From: Tahibacter aquaticus
Lineage (GTDB): Bacteria; Pseudomonadota; Gammaproteobacteria; Xanthomonadales; Rhodanobacteraceae
Direction of reading: 5' to 3'
NCBI RefSeq assembly: GCF_004363655.1
Contig: NZ_SNZH01000002.1
Location: forward strand, 62,001-126,000
Length of the DNA stretch: 64,000 nucleotides
Under the pieces are notes generated by a model that was not told where the DNA came from, searched no databases, and saw only the letters and a program-made list of their open reading frames with translations. How positions within the stretch are numbered: position 1 is the first letter of the stretch; each line of letters begins with the position of its first letter. A program made the translations under genes and the position numbers. Shown one piece after another: positions 1 to 9,000 of this stretch.

Positions 1-3000
1 CGTCGACCGGGTTCGGGTTGGCCAGGGTCACGCTCAGCGTGCTCGTTGTCGCCGTGGTGATCGCTGCCGGCGCGAACGCATTGCTCAGCGTCGGCGGCTG
101 ACGGGTGACGGTCAATTCCAGCGGCACCGGCAAGGTCGCCGCATTGGTGGCATTGCTGCTGAGGCACAGCGTGGCGCGGTAGGTGCCGGCGGCAAGGCCG
201 GTGGCGTCGAACGTGGCTTGTGTGGTGGTCTGGCCGGCAAAGCCGAGGGTGCCGCCGCTGCTGTTGTAGCTGATCCACGCCGGCTGCGTGCAGTCGACCG
301 TGCCCTGGACGAACGCAGACATCGCCGTCGTGGCGGCGTCGGACTGCCAGCTGTTCGGGTCGTCCCAGGGGGCATAGCGCTGCGGCGATGCGCCGATCTG
401 CGCATCGGCGCTGGTGCGCCACGCCCACAGCGGATTGCCGGCGCTGTTGTTGCCCAGGCCGTTGATCGTCGGCCATACCATCAGCCAGTAGCGTCCCGGC
501 GGCAGGGCCAGCGGCGTGCCGGCCACGTTCGCGGCCGTCAGATTCAACTGCAGATTGCCGCCCGTGGTGGTGATGCCGTTGGACGTGCCGATGGTGTTCG
601 AGTACGTCCACAGCGGCGCCGCGCCAAAGCCTTGTGGCGCACCGGCCGGCACACCGGCCGCATCGGCGTAGATGCTGAATGTCACTGCCGGCGTGTTGGC
701 CGTCGTCAGCGCGGTGTTCGGCAAGACGAAGCCGTTGGCGCGCAGCGTAGTGACATGCGTCAGTGCCGCCACATCGAAGTTCTGCGCCCAGTAGTCACCG
801 CGCGCACTGCCGTTGTAGAAACCGGCCTGCTGGCCGTTGCCGCTGCTGGCCGTGTTGAGCGGCGTGACCTGGGCGCTGCCGCTATCGACGATGCTCCAGT
901 TCAGGCTGGGGTTGCCGCTGTTGCGGATCGTCAGCGTCCTTGTCTCGGTCAGCTGAGTGCTGGCGCTGAGTGCCGTCGGCGCGACCTCGATGACCGGTCC
1001 GCCCGGGCGGATCGCCACCGGCAGATGCAGCACCGGTTCGGCCGGGCTCGACGGCGTCAGCACGATTTCGCCGAGCGACCATTGCGCTTCGGGCAGCAGC
1101 TGGCTTTGCACGCTGATGGTCAGCGTGCCCGTGCCTGCGCTGGCGACGGTGAAGCTGGCCGGCGTCGCCGCCAGCGCATTGCCGGAAAATCCATTTGTCG
1201 TCACGGTATACGTTTGTGCACCGGCCAGGGCGCGGCGCAGCGTGCGCGTGAAGGTGCAGGTGCCCACGCAGGTAGCGCTGGCCAGGCTGGGCAGGTTCAG
1301 ATGGGCGAGGTTGCCGCCAGTGGCAGGGTTTGCCGCGAGGAAGTTGGCACCGCTTTCGTCGAGCACCAGCCCGGCCTTGGCCGCCGCCGCCAGGTCGACA
1401 CGGCCGGCGCCGCGGTCCCACAGATCGCTGGGCTGGCCGTTCGACTTGACCACGCCACTGGTCCTGGCGGTCAGCATCAGTGCCGATTTGATCTGCATCG
1501 GCGACCAGCCGGGCTGCAGCGCGCGCAGCAGCAAGGCAGCACCGGCCATATGCGGACTCGACATCGAGGTGCCGTTTTCCAGCGCGGTCGCGCTGGGATC
1601 GGGCGTGGACGTCACATGGGCCTGGTAGGCGGCGAGGATGTCGACGCCGGGCGCGGTGATGTCGGGTTTCACCAGCCACTGGTTGTTCGCCAGCGCACGC
1701 GGGCCGCGCGAACTGAAATCGGCGACGACGTCGCCCGTGCCCGCGTAGGTGCGCGCTGGCCGCGTGATGGAAACCGTGCGCGTGGCCGGATCGAGCGCAG
1801 AAAAATTATCCCAATGGGCACGCCGCATCGACCAGGCATTGCCGGCCGCGCCGAGGTTGATATAGGCCGGGTCGACGAAGATCACGCCGACGGCGCCGGC
1901 TGCGACGGCGTTGGCCTGGCGTTCGCCGCTGCCGCAGGCGCTGTTGTTCTGGTCGAGATTGAGCACGGCGATGGCGCCGACCGGCGGCGGCGTTCCCGGC
2001 GCATCGAAGCCGTCGGCGAAAACACGGTCGGCCGGTGGCGCATACGGCCGCGTAAAGGTGCCTGCCGGGAACGCACCGGCCGACGTGCAGCCGTCGTTAT
2101 TGCCGTTGGCGAAGCCGGGGCTTTGCACAATGGGAACGGTGTACAAATCGGCGGACTGGATCGGCGGTGCACCGGGGCGCAGCGGAATGTTCTGCGTATT
2201 CGCCGGTGGCGTGCCGGGGCCGGTCGCGTCGAGATTGAAGCCGAGTACGCGGTCGTGGGTCGACGCGGCCACCGTCTGCACCCAGGGCTCCTGGTGATCG
2301 GAGGTGCCGGCTGCCGGGCCACTGTTGCCGGCCGAAGCGACGACGAGAATGCCGGCGTTGTGCGCACCGAGGAAAGCGACGGAATTGGCGTCGGTCCAGG
2401 GCGAGGAGCCGCCGCTGATGGAGAAATTCATCACGTCGACGATGCCGTCGGCAACCACCTGGTTGGCCGCCTGGGTGATGGCCGAGCTGGGACAGGAACC
2501 GACACAGACCTTGAACGCAACGATGTTGGCGTGCGGTGCGACACCGGAGATCGCGAAGGTGCCGCCACCGAACGGCGCGTTCCAGCTGTTGCCGGCGACG
2601 GTGCTCGCCGTATGCGAGCCGTGGCCGTCATCGTCGGTCGCGCTGCGCGTCGGCGCGGTCGAGGTGAAGTTGTACATGCCGATCAGCTTGTCGTTGCAGC
2701 GGCCCAGATCGGCGTTCGGCGGTGTGCTGCCGCACAGGCCGAGGTAGTTGCCCGGCCCCAGCGGATTGACATGGACATAGCCGTCGAGCGGGCCGGTCGC
2801 GGCGAAGGCAGGACTCTGCCAGTTGATGCCGCTGTCGAGCACGGCCGCGACCACGCCTTCGCCCTTGCTGGCGACACCGCTGGCGCTGCCGTTCCAGATC
2901 GATGCCGCACCGATGAAAGCAGGGCCGCGATCGGTCAGCAGTTCCAGCTGGTGTTCGCGCTCCACCAGCATCACGTCGCTACGCTGCGCGATCTGCTGCG

Positions 3001-3469
3001 CTTCGGCGCTGCTGAGGTCGAGGATCAGCGCGTTGACCGCGTGACGCAACTGCACATCGGCTGACAGCACGCGGCCGGCGATGCGGGACGCGTCGGCGAG
3101 AAACGCCTGCTGCCGGCGTTCGAGCAGGCCCAGATAGGCCTGCGCCGCTGCCGACTGCAAATCGGCCCGGCCCGCCTGCGCGCCGGACGCCGCCCGCGGC
3201 AAGCCGGGATAGCCGGCGAGACTGCCGTCGTACGAGGCCAGCGCAGCGTCCTTGAGCACCACGGTATGGCGCGTGCGCTGCAGCGACGACGGTGCATCCC
3301 GCAACACCGGGCGCACGCCGCCGCCGGTATCCTGTCGTGCTGCCGCCGCGGTTTTTGCTTCGCCCGCGGCTTGCGCCGCCAGCGGCGGCGGGCTGGACGA
3401 GGCGCCGGCAAGACCCGACCACAGCGTAAGGGCGAGCGCGCCGGCCAGCGGCGTCAGCGAAGACTTCAT
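1..3469 (-). CDS. Secreted S8 (subtilisin-family) serine peptidase, C-terminus beyond the window
   Basis: Secreted serine endopeptidase. A Sec signal peptide (about residues 1-23, ending LAGA) is followed by an I9-like pro-region (about 60-190) and the S8 catalytic domain. The triad is visible as D212 (AAVLDSGIN), H283 (DDDGHGSHTA) and S635 (NGTSMSSPHMAG), with the oxyanion Asn in VVASAGNSGP. A PA-like insertion lies between His and Ser. After the catalytic domain come beta-rich Ig/fibronectin-like segments that run off the left edge, so at least 1156 residues are present. Oddity: a peptide RVFADGFD sits inside the insertion at about residue 480; in Rhodanobacteraceae secreted proteins an FADGF peptide usually occurs near the C-terminus (recollection, not searched). 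Start chosen at the ATG that gives the signal peptide. The family call is secure; the substrate is unknown. Confidence 0.93.
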   Translation of the reverse strand, partial: MKSSLTPLAGALALTLWSGLAGASSSPPPLAAQAAGEAKTAAAARQDTGGGVRPVLRDAPSSLQRTRHTVVLKDAALASYDGSLAGYPGLPRAASGAQAGRADLQSAAAQAYLGLLERRQQAFLADASRIAGRVLSADVQLRHAVNALILDLSSAEAQQIAQRSDVMLVEREHQLELLTDRGPAFIGAASIWNGSASGVASKGEGVVAAVLDSGINWQSPAFAATGPLDGYVHVNPLGPGNYLGLCGSTPPNADLGRCNDKLIGMYNFTSTAPTRSATDDDGHGSHTASTVAGNSWNAPFGGGTFAISGVAPHANIVAFKVCVGSCPSSAITQAANQVVADGIVDVMNFSISGGSSPWTDANSVAFLGAHNAGILVVASAGNSGPAAGTSDHQEPWVQTVAASTHDRVLGFNLDATGPGTPPANTQNIPLRPGAPPIQSADLYTVPIVQSPGFANGNNDGCTSAGAFPAGTFTRPYAPPADRVFADGFDAPGTPPPVGAIAVLNLDQNNSACGSGERQANAVAAGAVGVIFVDPAYINLGAAGNAWSMRRAHWDNFSALDPATRTVSITRPARTYAGTGDVVADFSSRGPRALANNQWLVKPDITAPGVDILAAYQAHVTSTPDPSATALENGTSMSSPHMAGAALLLRALQPGWSPMQIKSALMLTARTSGVVKSNGQPSDLWDRGAGRVDLAAAAKAGLVLDESGANFLAANPATGGNLAHLNLPSLASATCVGTCTFTRTLRRALAGAQTYTVTTNGFSGNALAATPASFTVASAGTGTLTISVQSQLLPEAQWSLGEIVLTPSSPAEPVLHLPVAIRPGGPVIEVAPTALSASTQLTETRTLTIRNSGNPSLNWSIVDSGSAQVTPLNTASSGNGQQAGFYNGSARGDYWAQNFDVAALTHVTTLRANGFVLPNTALTTANTPAVTFSIYADAAGVPAGAPQGFGAAPLWTYSNTIGTSNGITTTGGNLQLNLTAANVAGTPLALPPGRYWLMVWPTINGLGNNSAGNPLWAWRTSADAQIGASPQRYAPWDDPNSWQSDAATTAMSAFVQGTVDCTQPAWISYNSSGGTLGFAGQTTTQATFDATGLAAGTYRATLCLSSNATNAATLPVPLELTVTRQPPTLSNAFAPAAITTATTSTLSVTLANPNPVD

Positions 3470-3618
3470 GCGGTATTCCCCTGAGTGACACATTGGCGGC
3501 CGGCCGTCGCGCACGACGGCCGGCTGGTCGTTTGCGAAGCGGCGATTGGCGGGGAAACCCATCAGTCGGCTGTCAGGACAACCTGGCTGCCCCGGCACCG
3601 CAGCTGGCAAACTGGGGC

Positions 3619-4188
3619 ATGCACCCGACCCGCCCGCCCCGCCACTACCTCGTCATCGATTTCGAAGCCACCTGCTGCGACCGCGGCAGCGTGCCGCGGG
3701 AACAGATGGAGATCATCGAGATCGGCGCCGTGATGGCCGACGCCGCCACGTTGGCAGCCGTCGATGAATTCCAGACCTTCATCCGCCCGCTGCGCCATCC
3801 GCAGCTGACGCCGTTCTGCCGTTCGCTGACATCGATAGATCAGCACGATGTCGATGGCGCGCCGACCTTTGTCGAAGCTCTGCCGGCGTTCAAGCGCTGG
3901 CTGTCTCGCTACAGCGATGTCGTGTTCTGTTCCTGGGGCGACTACGACAAGCGCCAGCTGCAGCAGGATTGCGACTTCCATGGCGTGCCCAACCCGATCG
4001 GCGCGCCCCATGCCAACGTCAAGCGCCTGTTCGCGCAGCGCCAGCAACGGGCCAAGAAACCGGGCCTGGGCGAAGCCGTACAGATGGCCGGTCTCGCGTT
4101 TGCCGGCACGCATCACCGCGGTATCGACGATGCGCGCAATATCGTGCGGCTGCTGCCTTATGTCTTCGGCACGGCGCAGCTGCAATAG
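3619..4188 (+). CDS. DEDDh-family 3'-5' exonuclease
   Basis: Predicted 189-residue exonuclease acting on RNA or DNA 3' ends, cytoplasmic. The start follows the ATG that places the first strand just after the N-terminus (HYLVIDFEATC). Exo I is DFEAT (two metal-binding acids). Exo II is in the SWGDYDKRQL segment. Exo III is HHRGIDDARN, giving the His-x4-Asp pattern of the DEDDh class. Size and single-domain layout resemble the ERI1/KapD-like exonucleases more than DnaQ. It stands alone, with an unassigned 310-bp gap downstream before the EamA gene. An upstream in-frame start at 3493 exists but would add a non-conserved basic leader. Substrate not predictable from sequence. Confidence 0.85.
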   Translation: MHPTRPPRHYLVIDFEATCCDRGSVPREQMEIIEIGAVMADAATLAAVDEFQTFIRPLRHPQLTPFCRSLTSIDQHDVDGAPTFVEALPAFKRWLSRYSDVVFCSWGDYDKRQLQQDCDFHGVPNPIGAPHANVKRLFAQRQQRAKKPGLGEAVQMAGLAFAGTHHRGIDDARNIVRLLPYVFGTAQLQ

Positions 4189-4498
4189 GCTGACGGAGTG
4201 CGGTTGCCGCTGCGAAAGCCGGCGGCAGAGCGAGCCTGCCCAGGGGAAAACGCCGAAGCGCTGCCTTGTGGCGCCCGCCCCCTCAGACCACTTCCCACGA
4301 GCCGTTTCGCGCAGCGCCCCTGCGACGCGTCCTTCGGCCTGGCGCTTTTTCAGCCTCACGCGATCGAACGTTCGCCGAGGCCGATGCCTGCTGCAACTGG
4401 ACCACTATGAATTTCATAATCTGGGACTGATTGCAGGCCAGTTGCCTGACTAAGCTGCCCACGCCGACTACCTGTAACGGATCGACGAGGAAGTTGCG
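4189..4498. other. Gene-less stretch between exonuclease and EamA genes
   Basis: 310 bp without a supported gene. The 3' part turns AT-richer (about 4385-4450) and contains a short palindrome listed separately; it is presumably the promoter region of the EamA gene. No strong -35/-10 pair or RNA gene is seen. Confidence 0.5.
4407..4417. promoter_or_regulatory. Short palindrome upstream of EamA transporter (possible operator)
   Basis: ATGAATTTCAT is an 11-bp inverted repeat (ATGAA/TTCAT around one base) in the only AT-rich patch of the gap, 81 bp before the transporter start. It could be a repressor or activator site. An 11-bp palindrome can occur by chance, so this is weak. Confidence 0.25.
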
Positions 4499-5401
4499 AT
4501 GAAACGTTCCGACCTGGCCCAACTGCTGTTGCTCGCCGCACTCTGGGGCGGCTCTTATCTGTTCATGCGCCTGGGCGCGGGCGAGTTCGGCGCGTTTGCG
4601 CTGGCCGGCGTGCGCGCGATCTGCGCCAGCGTGCTGATGGTGCCCTTGCTCGCACTGCGTGGCGGATTCGGCGACTGGCGGCGCTACTGGAAAGAAATCA
4701 TCGTGGTCGGACTGACCAATTCGGCGCTGCCGTTCGTCTTGTTCAGCTTTGCCGCGCTGAGCATCAGCGCTGGACTGTCGGCCATTTTCAATGCGGCCAT
4801 GCCCTTGTTCGCCGCGGTCATTGCCTGGGCCTGGCTGAAGGAGAAACTCACGCCGGCGCAGGCACTGGGCCTGGCCGTCGGCTTCGTCGGCGTGATCGCG
4901 CTGGTGGTCGACAAGGCTGGCTTCAAGCCGGGCGCCGGCCGGGTTGGCTGGGCCATCGCTGCCTGCCTTGCGGCAACCTTGCTTTATGCATTTTCAGCCA
5001 ATTTCAGCAAACGCCACCTGGGCCGGGCCACGCCGCTGGCGATATCCAGCGGCAGCCATCTGGTTTCGGCGCTGGTATTGCTGCTGCCGACGCTCTGGCT
5101 ATGGCCAGCAGCGGCGCCATCGTCCAAGGCCTGGCTCGCTGCATTGGCCCTGGCCGTGGGCTCCACCGCAATCGCCTACCTGCTCTACTACCGCCTGATC
5201 GCCGCCATCGGCGCCGCGCGTACGGTCAGCGTGGCTTATCTGATTCCCCTGTTCGGCGTGCTCTGGGGCTGGTTGTTCCTGGGCGAGTCCGTCAGCGGCG
5301 CGATGGCGCTGGGCGGTGTGGTGATTCTGCTGGGCGTCGCGTTGACGACCGGCCTGGTTCGGCCGCCGCGGCGCAGGGCGCTCGCTGTGCTGAGCGGTTG
5401 A
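4499..5401 (+). CDS. EamA/DMT-superfamily inner-membrane transporter
   Basis: 300-residue integral membrane protein with about ten hydrophobic segments arranged as two EamA repeats. The first starts at AALWGGSYLFMRLGAGEFGA and the second around VGWAIAACLAATLLYAFSANF. The family exports amino acids or other metabolites, or takes up nucleotide sugars; substrate is not predictable. Conserved EamA features include LWGGS near the N-terminus, the PLFAAVIAWAWLKE motif at the end of the first repeat and PLFGVLWGWLFLGE at the end of the second. A purine-rich GAGGAAG lies 7-14 bases before the ATG. Monocistronic; the next gene is convergent. Confidence 0.9.
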   Translation: MKRSDLAQLLLLAALWGGSYLFMRLGAGEFGAFALAGVRAICASVLMVPLLALRGGFGDWRRYWKEIIVVGLTNSALPFVLFSFAALSISAGLSAIFNAAMPLFAAVIAWAWLKEKLTPAQALGLAVGFVGVIALVVDKAGFKPGAGRVGWAIAACLAATLLYAFSANFSKRHLGRATPLAISSGSHLVSALVLLLPTLWLWPAAAPSSKAWLAALALAVGSTAIAYLLYYRLIAAIGAARTVSVAYLIPLFGVLWGWLFLGESVSGAMALGGVVILLGVALTTGLVRPPRRRALAVLSG

Positions 5402-5443
5402 TCGGCCTATCCGTTCCACGATCGGGTCGGGTCGTCGTCCGAT

Positions 5444-5944
5444 CTATGCCACAGCGCCCAGCGGACGCAGATCGCGCCGGCGCAGCGCCCGCAGCTGCAG
5501 CGCAAGACCGATCAGGAACAGCAGGAATACGCCGCCGATCAAGGCCTGCAGGTTGGCCGCTTCCGGACTGGCGGCCCAGGGCGCTCCGGCCGGCAGGCGC
5601 GTCAGGGTTTCGGTGAAACCCGGGATCATGTGGAAAAAGAAGGTTGTGGAATAGGAAATAACGCCGACATAGCGGGCGATGCGGCCGGGCCGGCGTTCCG
5701 CACCATAAGCCGCGCCGAGTACGACCAGGGTCAGTACGCCCAGGGCATGCGGCTTGCCGAAGCCGCCGTGCTTGAACAGGAAGAAGCCGGTGATGCAGGT
5801 AAGCACCGTCAGCACCACGTAGAGCAGGCCGCTGCGCGTGCGCGTACCGATTTCGCCGTACTGCCAGAATGCGGCAATGCCGAAACCGACGGCGATCAGG
5901 CCGATGAGCGTGTGTACGATGCCAATGGTGGACAGGCCGAGCAT
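5444..5944 (-). CDS. Small integral membrane protein, unknown function
   Basis: 166 residues with four to five hydrophobic segments (LSTIGIVHTLIGLIAVGFGI, LLYVVLTVLTCITGFFLF, ALGVLTLVVLGAAYG, a segment near ISYSTTFFFHMIPGF, and LIGGVFLLFLIGLALQLRAL). The internal FKHGGFGKPHALG and SYSTTFFFHMIPGFTET stretches, with polar and His residues inside membrane regions, resemble small DUF-type membrane proteins seen beside oxidoreductases. I do not recognise a named family. The ATG is preceded by GGGAG in the right place. Divergent from the GNAT gene across a 259-bp gap. Confidence 0.75.
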   Translation of the reverse strand: MLGLSTIGIVHTLIGLIAVGFGIAAFWQYGEIGTRTRSGLLYVVLTVLTCITGFFLFKHGGFGKPHALGVLTLVVLGAAYGAERRPGRIARYVGVISYSTTFFFHMIPGFTETLTRLPAGAPWAASPEAANLQALIGGVFLLFLIGLALQLRALRRRDLRPLGAVA

Positions 5945-6203
5945 GGACGACTCCCGCGATGGCTGATGCCGGTATTCCGGCTGGCTGGGTTATGCGGCGG
6001 TTTACGACGGCCATGCCGCCGGGTCTGCAGCAGCGTCTTAGGGCTGACAGCACGTCATGCGATCCACTGTTGCCCGATCGCCCTGGCGGCTCTGCCCTGC
6101 CCCTGCCGAATGGCGCTTGAGCGCGCACGGTGCCGGCGGCATCGTGCTGCTGCCGCCGGTGCAATGCGCGTGCGTAAACCGTTCCCGTAGATGGACAAAT
6201 GCC

Positions 6204-6686
6204 ATGAACCCCGAAGCCACCGCAATACCCGAACAGGTAGTTCGACGCGGCGAATACTGCATCAGCGCGGACCGCAGCGCTGTCGATATTGCCGCTACCC
6301 ATGCCTATCTGAGCCAGTCCTACTGGGCGCGTGGCATTCCCCTCGCAACGGTGGCGCGGTCGATTGAGAATTCGCTGTGTTTTTCGCTGCACGACGGCAG
6401 GCACAACCAGGTCGGCTTCGCCCGCGTCGTCACCGACTACGCCACCTTTGCCTATCTTTGCGATGTCTACGTGCTGCCCGAGCACGGCGGCCACGGCCTG
6501 GGCAAATGGCTGATGCAGACCCTGATGGACTGGCCCAGCCTGCACGGCCTGCGCCGCTTCCTGCTGGCGACGCGGGATGCGCATGGGCTTTACGCGCAGT
6601 ACGGCTTCACCCCGCTCGGCGCGCCGGAACGGCTGATGGAAGTGTTGCAGCCGGATATCTATACGCGGCCAGCGACGGCGGGCTAG
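6204..6686 (+). CDS. GNAT-family N-acetyltransferase
   Basis: 160-residue acetyl-CoA-dependent N-acyltransferase. The central VCDVYVLPEHGGHGLGKWLM-type segment (residues about 90-109: CDVYVLPEHGGHGLG) carries the Q/RxxGxG/A-like acetyl-CoA pyrophosphate loop, followed by the helix KWLMQTLMDW. The C-terminal LLATRDAHGLYAQYGF matches the conserved beta5-alpha4 portion of the fold. The overall pattern (YWARGIPLATVARSIENS near the N-terminus) is that of a common uncharacterised GNAT subgroup acting on small molecules. Start at ATG 6204; an upstream in-frame start lacks domain support. It overlaps the stop of the convergent gene by 4 bp (CTAG). Confidence 0.88.
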   Translation: MNPEATAIPEQVVRRGEYCISADRSAVDIAATHAYLSQSYWARGIPLATVARSIENSLCFSLHDGRHNQVGFARVVTDYATFAYLCDVYVLPEHGGHGLGKWLMQTLMDWPSLHGLRRFLLATRDAHGLYAQYGFTPLGAPERLMEVLQPDIYTRPATAG

Positions 6687-7069
6687 GACACGGCAGCGCC
6701 CAGCCGGAAGATCGGCAGGTAGAGCGCGAACAGGCTGCCTCCGATCAGCAGGCCGCTGAGCAACAGGGCGAAAAGCAGCGCAGCCGTTCCGCTACGGGCG
6801 GGATTCGGCCAGGCCAGCCAGATCGCCGGCACGATGAATACGCAGAGGAAAAGACCGGGGTAGTAGCCGACCAGCCAGCGCGTGAGATGGGGCAGATCTA
6901 CCCCGAACGCCTGATGCATGGCCTGAAACTGGGGCACGGCAAAGAAGACAGCCGCCGCGGCGATCAGCACCAGGCTGATGCCGATGGACAGCATCACGAC
7001 GTTGCCGGTGTCGCTGCGTGCGCCGTCATGGCCGCGGGCGCGCGCGGCGGTAGCCTGCCGGGTATTCAT
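6683..7069 (-). CDS. Small membrane protein, unknown function (pair with upstream gene)
   Basis: 128 residues with three predicted membrane helices (VVMLSIGISLVLIAAAAVFF, YYPGLFLCVFIVPAIWLA, AALLFALLLSGLLIGGSLFA). The FGVDLPHLTRWLV stretch between helices 1 and 2 recalls a loop found in several poorly characterised small membrane proteins and PilC-like segments; this is a weak analogy. Its ATG overlaps the stop of the upstream gene (ATGA), so the two are translationally coupled and probably act together. Function unknown. Confidence 0.75.
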   Translation of the reverse strand: MNTRQATAARARGHDGARSDTGNVVMLSIGISLVLIAAAAVFFAVPQFQAMHQAFGVDLPHLTRWLVGYYPGLFLCVFIVPAIWLAWPNPARSGTAALLFALLLSGLLIGGSLFALYLPIFRLGAAVS

Positions 7070-7704
7070 GTCTCGGCCTTGTCGGATCGCGCATGGCTTT
7101 CCAGCGCGCTTGCAATCCGCTCCAGCTGCGTGTTTTGCGCCTGCAGCAGGATGTTTTGCTGGGCTGCCAGTTCCAGTGCCTGGGACTGCGGCGATTTCTT
7201 GCTGCGCAGCCAATGCAGCAGAAAACCCAGGAACGTCGAAAACACGAGGAACGGTATCCATTGCAGCAAATGCTCGATCAGGCCGGGGCCGCTTCGCTGC
7301 GCCGGTGCCGCACGCGGCGGCGATGCGCTGATCACGCTCACCTCCTGAGCGACATAGTCGCTCAGCGGGTGCAGCGGCACGCTGTCGAGGCGGAAGGCGA
7401 CGGTCTTGCCGGGCGGCACGACGATGTCGAAGAACGACTCGGTCGCACTGTCGATCAGCTGCTTGTCGGCGCCGAAATAGCGCACCTCGATGACCACGTC
7501 CTCGAGACAGGCCGCCGAGGTGTTCTTCAGCGATACCAGGGTCGCCAGTACCGTCGCTTCGCCGCGTTGTACGCGTTCCAACCGGGGATCGACCACGCTG
7601 AGGTCAGCGGCGCCAGCCTGCAGCGGCCCGGCCGGCGGCTGGCCGCAGGCCATCGCGGCCGACGTGCCCAGCAGCAACCACAGCAGCACAGAACGCAGAA
7701 TCAT
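7066..7704 (-). CDS. Exported, membrane-anchored hypothetical protein with coiled-coil tail
   Basis: 212 residues from the ATG giving a signal peptide (MILRSVLLWLLLGTSAAMAC, with a possible lipobox-like Cys). A beta-rich domain follows (about 35-125, VVIEVRYFGADKQLIDSA and VPPGKTVAFRLDS), resembling FxLYD-type extracellular domains that handle ligand or surface contacts. Then one membrane helix (WIPFLVFSTFLGFLLHWL) and a cytoplasmic coiled coil (LELAAQQNILLQAQNTQLERI). Coupled by ATGA overlap to the small membrane protein. Divergent from the XRE regulator gene, with a candidate operator between them, so it may be a target of that regulator. No named family recognised. Confidence 0.75.
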   Translation of the reverse strand: MILRSVLLWLLLGTSAAMACGQPPAGPLQAGAADLSVVDPRLERVQRGEATVLATLVSLKNTSAACLEDVVIEVRYFGADKQLIDSATESFFDIVVPPGKTVAFRLDSVPLHPLSDYVAQEVSVISASPPRAAPAQRSGPGLIEHLLQWIPFLVFSTFLGFLLHWLRSKKSPQSQALELAAQQNILLQAQNTQLERIASALESHARSDKAET

Positions 7705-7896
7705 CCAACCGTCTCCCCAGGGGTCGCCATGACCCATTCTCCGCCATCGGCGGCAATCGCGTCCTGCAGCGCGGGCTGCAAAACGAACAGTGCCGGCTCC
7801 AGCCGATTACGACTGGCGGATTTTCGCGGCGGCTACGGTCGTTTCGCGGCGTTGGCGCCGCACTGGCCGGCGGCAACTTCAGCGTCTGCGTCACGT

Positions 7897-7930
7897 CGCA
7901 GGTCATCGCGGCATGACCTGCGAGGTCATG
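7897..7930. promoter_or_regulatory. Candidate operator: 10-bp inverted repeat plus a third half-site
   Basis: CGCAGGTCAT (7897-7906) and ATGACCTGCG (7913-7922) are perfect inverted repeats around 6 bp, and AGGTCAT recurs at 7924-7930. The cluster lies 59 bp before the XRE regulator start in a divergent intergenic region, the usual position for an autoregulatory operator. Confidence 0.6.
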
Positions 7931-7988
7931 GTTTTGCGGGAAGGGCGGACGTAAAGTCGGCGCACTTCGCCCCTGCACGTGCCGCACC

Positions 7989-8819
7989 GTGAATCGCATC
8001 GCTGCCAACGCTGTTGCTCCGCTGCCGGTCGGCCAGCTGCTGCGCGAATGGCGCACGGCGCGGCGACTGAGCCAGCTCGATCTGGCCCTGGATGCACATG
8101 TCTCGGCACGCCATCTGAGCTGCGTGGAAACCGGCCGTGCCGCGGCCAGCCGCGAGCTGATCGCGCGCCTGGCCGATGCGCTGGACATGCCTTTGCGCGA
8201 GCGCAATGCCTTGCTCGTCGCCGCGGGTTTTGCGCCGCGCTATGCCGAATCGGCACTGGCTATGCCAGCGATGGCCCAGGTGCGCCGCGCGATCGAGGCC
8301 ATGCTGGCGCAGCAGGAACCGTATCCGGCCTTTCTGCTCAACCGGCACTGGGATGTACTGGCGGCGAACCGCGCCGCATTGCGTTGCAACCGCTTTGCCC
8401 TGGGCGGCCGCGACAGCCGGCACAGCAACATGTTGCGCATGATCTTCGACCCGCAGGATCTGCGCCCCGCCGTGGCCAATTGGGAAGAAGTGGCCGGCAC
8501 GCTGATCCGTCACCTGCATAACGAAGTGGCGGCCGTGCCGTCGGACTTCACCGCGCGCGCGCTGCTCGACGAAGTGCTGGCCTATCCGGACGTGCCGGCG
8601 CGCTGGCGCCGGCGCGAGCTGGATGTCGCGGCGCAGCCGTTGCTGACCACGGTATTGCGTAACGGCTCGCGCGAACTCAGTTTCTTTTCCACCATCACGA
8701 CCTTCGGCACACCACGCGACATCACCGTGGACGAGCTGCATATCGAATGCAATTTCCCGGTCGACGAGGCGACGGCGCAGCTCTGCCGCGAATTGGCCCA
8801 GGCCGACCCCGGCGCGTGA
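7989..8819 (+). CDS. XRE-family transcriptional regulator with MmyB-like ligand domain
   Basis: 276 residues from a GTG start. The N-terminal helix-turn-helix (about 14-70: LREWRTARRLSQLDLALDA, ARHLSCVETGRAAASREL) is followed by an MmyB-type PAS-like ligand-binding domain (about 100-270: YPAFLLNRHWDVLAANRAAL, LRMIFDPQDLRP, FFSTITTFGTPRDITVDELH). Members of this family often regulate a neighbouring oxidoreductase and bind fatty acid-like ligands; no such oxidoreductase lies next door here. The upstream palindrome suggests autoregulation. The divergent hypothetical gene pair is the other likely target. Confidence 0.9.
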   Translation: MNRIAANAVAPLPVGQLLREWRTARRLSQLDLALDAHVSARHLSCVETGRAAASRELIARLADALDMPLRERNALLVAAGFAPRYAESALAMPAMAQVRRAIEAMLAQQEPYPAFLLNRHWDVLAANRAALRCNRFALGGRDSRHSNMLRMIFDPQDLRPAVANWEEVAGTLIRHLHNEVAAVPSDFTARALLDEVLAYPDVPARWRRRELDVAAQPLLTTVLRNGSRELSFFSTITTFGTPRDITVDELHIECNFPVDEATAQLCRELAQADPGA

Positions 8820-9000
8820 CGCGGCCACGCTGCAGCGCGCTTTCGCCACGCTGAAAATACCGCCCGCAATCCGCCACAACTGATCAGCAAGCCGGCCCGA
8901 GTCGCGCGCAACACCGGCCGCGGCCTGCGCTGCAATGGTGTTGCGCCTGGGGAAGGCGCCAACCCTTCGTGTTTCCTTCGCTGGTCCTGGAGAAACTTCC

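Noticed and set aside
218-3064. A 948-codon open frame on the plus strand opposite the S8 peptidase
   Set aside because: Arg/Gly/Ala-rich shadow composition with no domain. The minus strand encodes a complete catalytic triad.
4356-4541. Small minus-strand frames between exonuclease and EamA genes
   Set aside because: Overlap the EamA start, with no conserved text.
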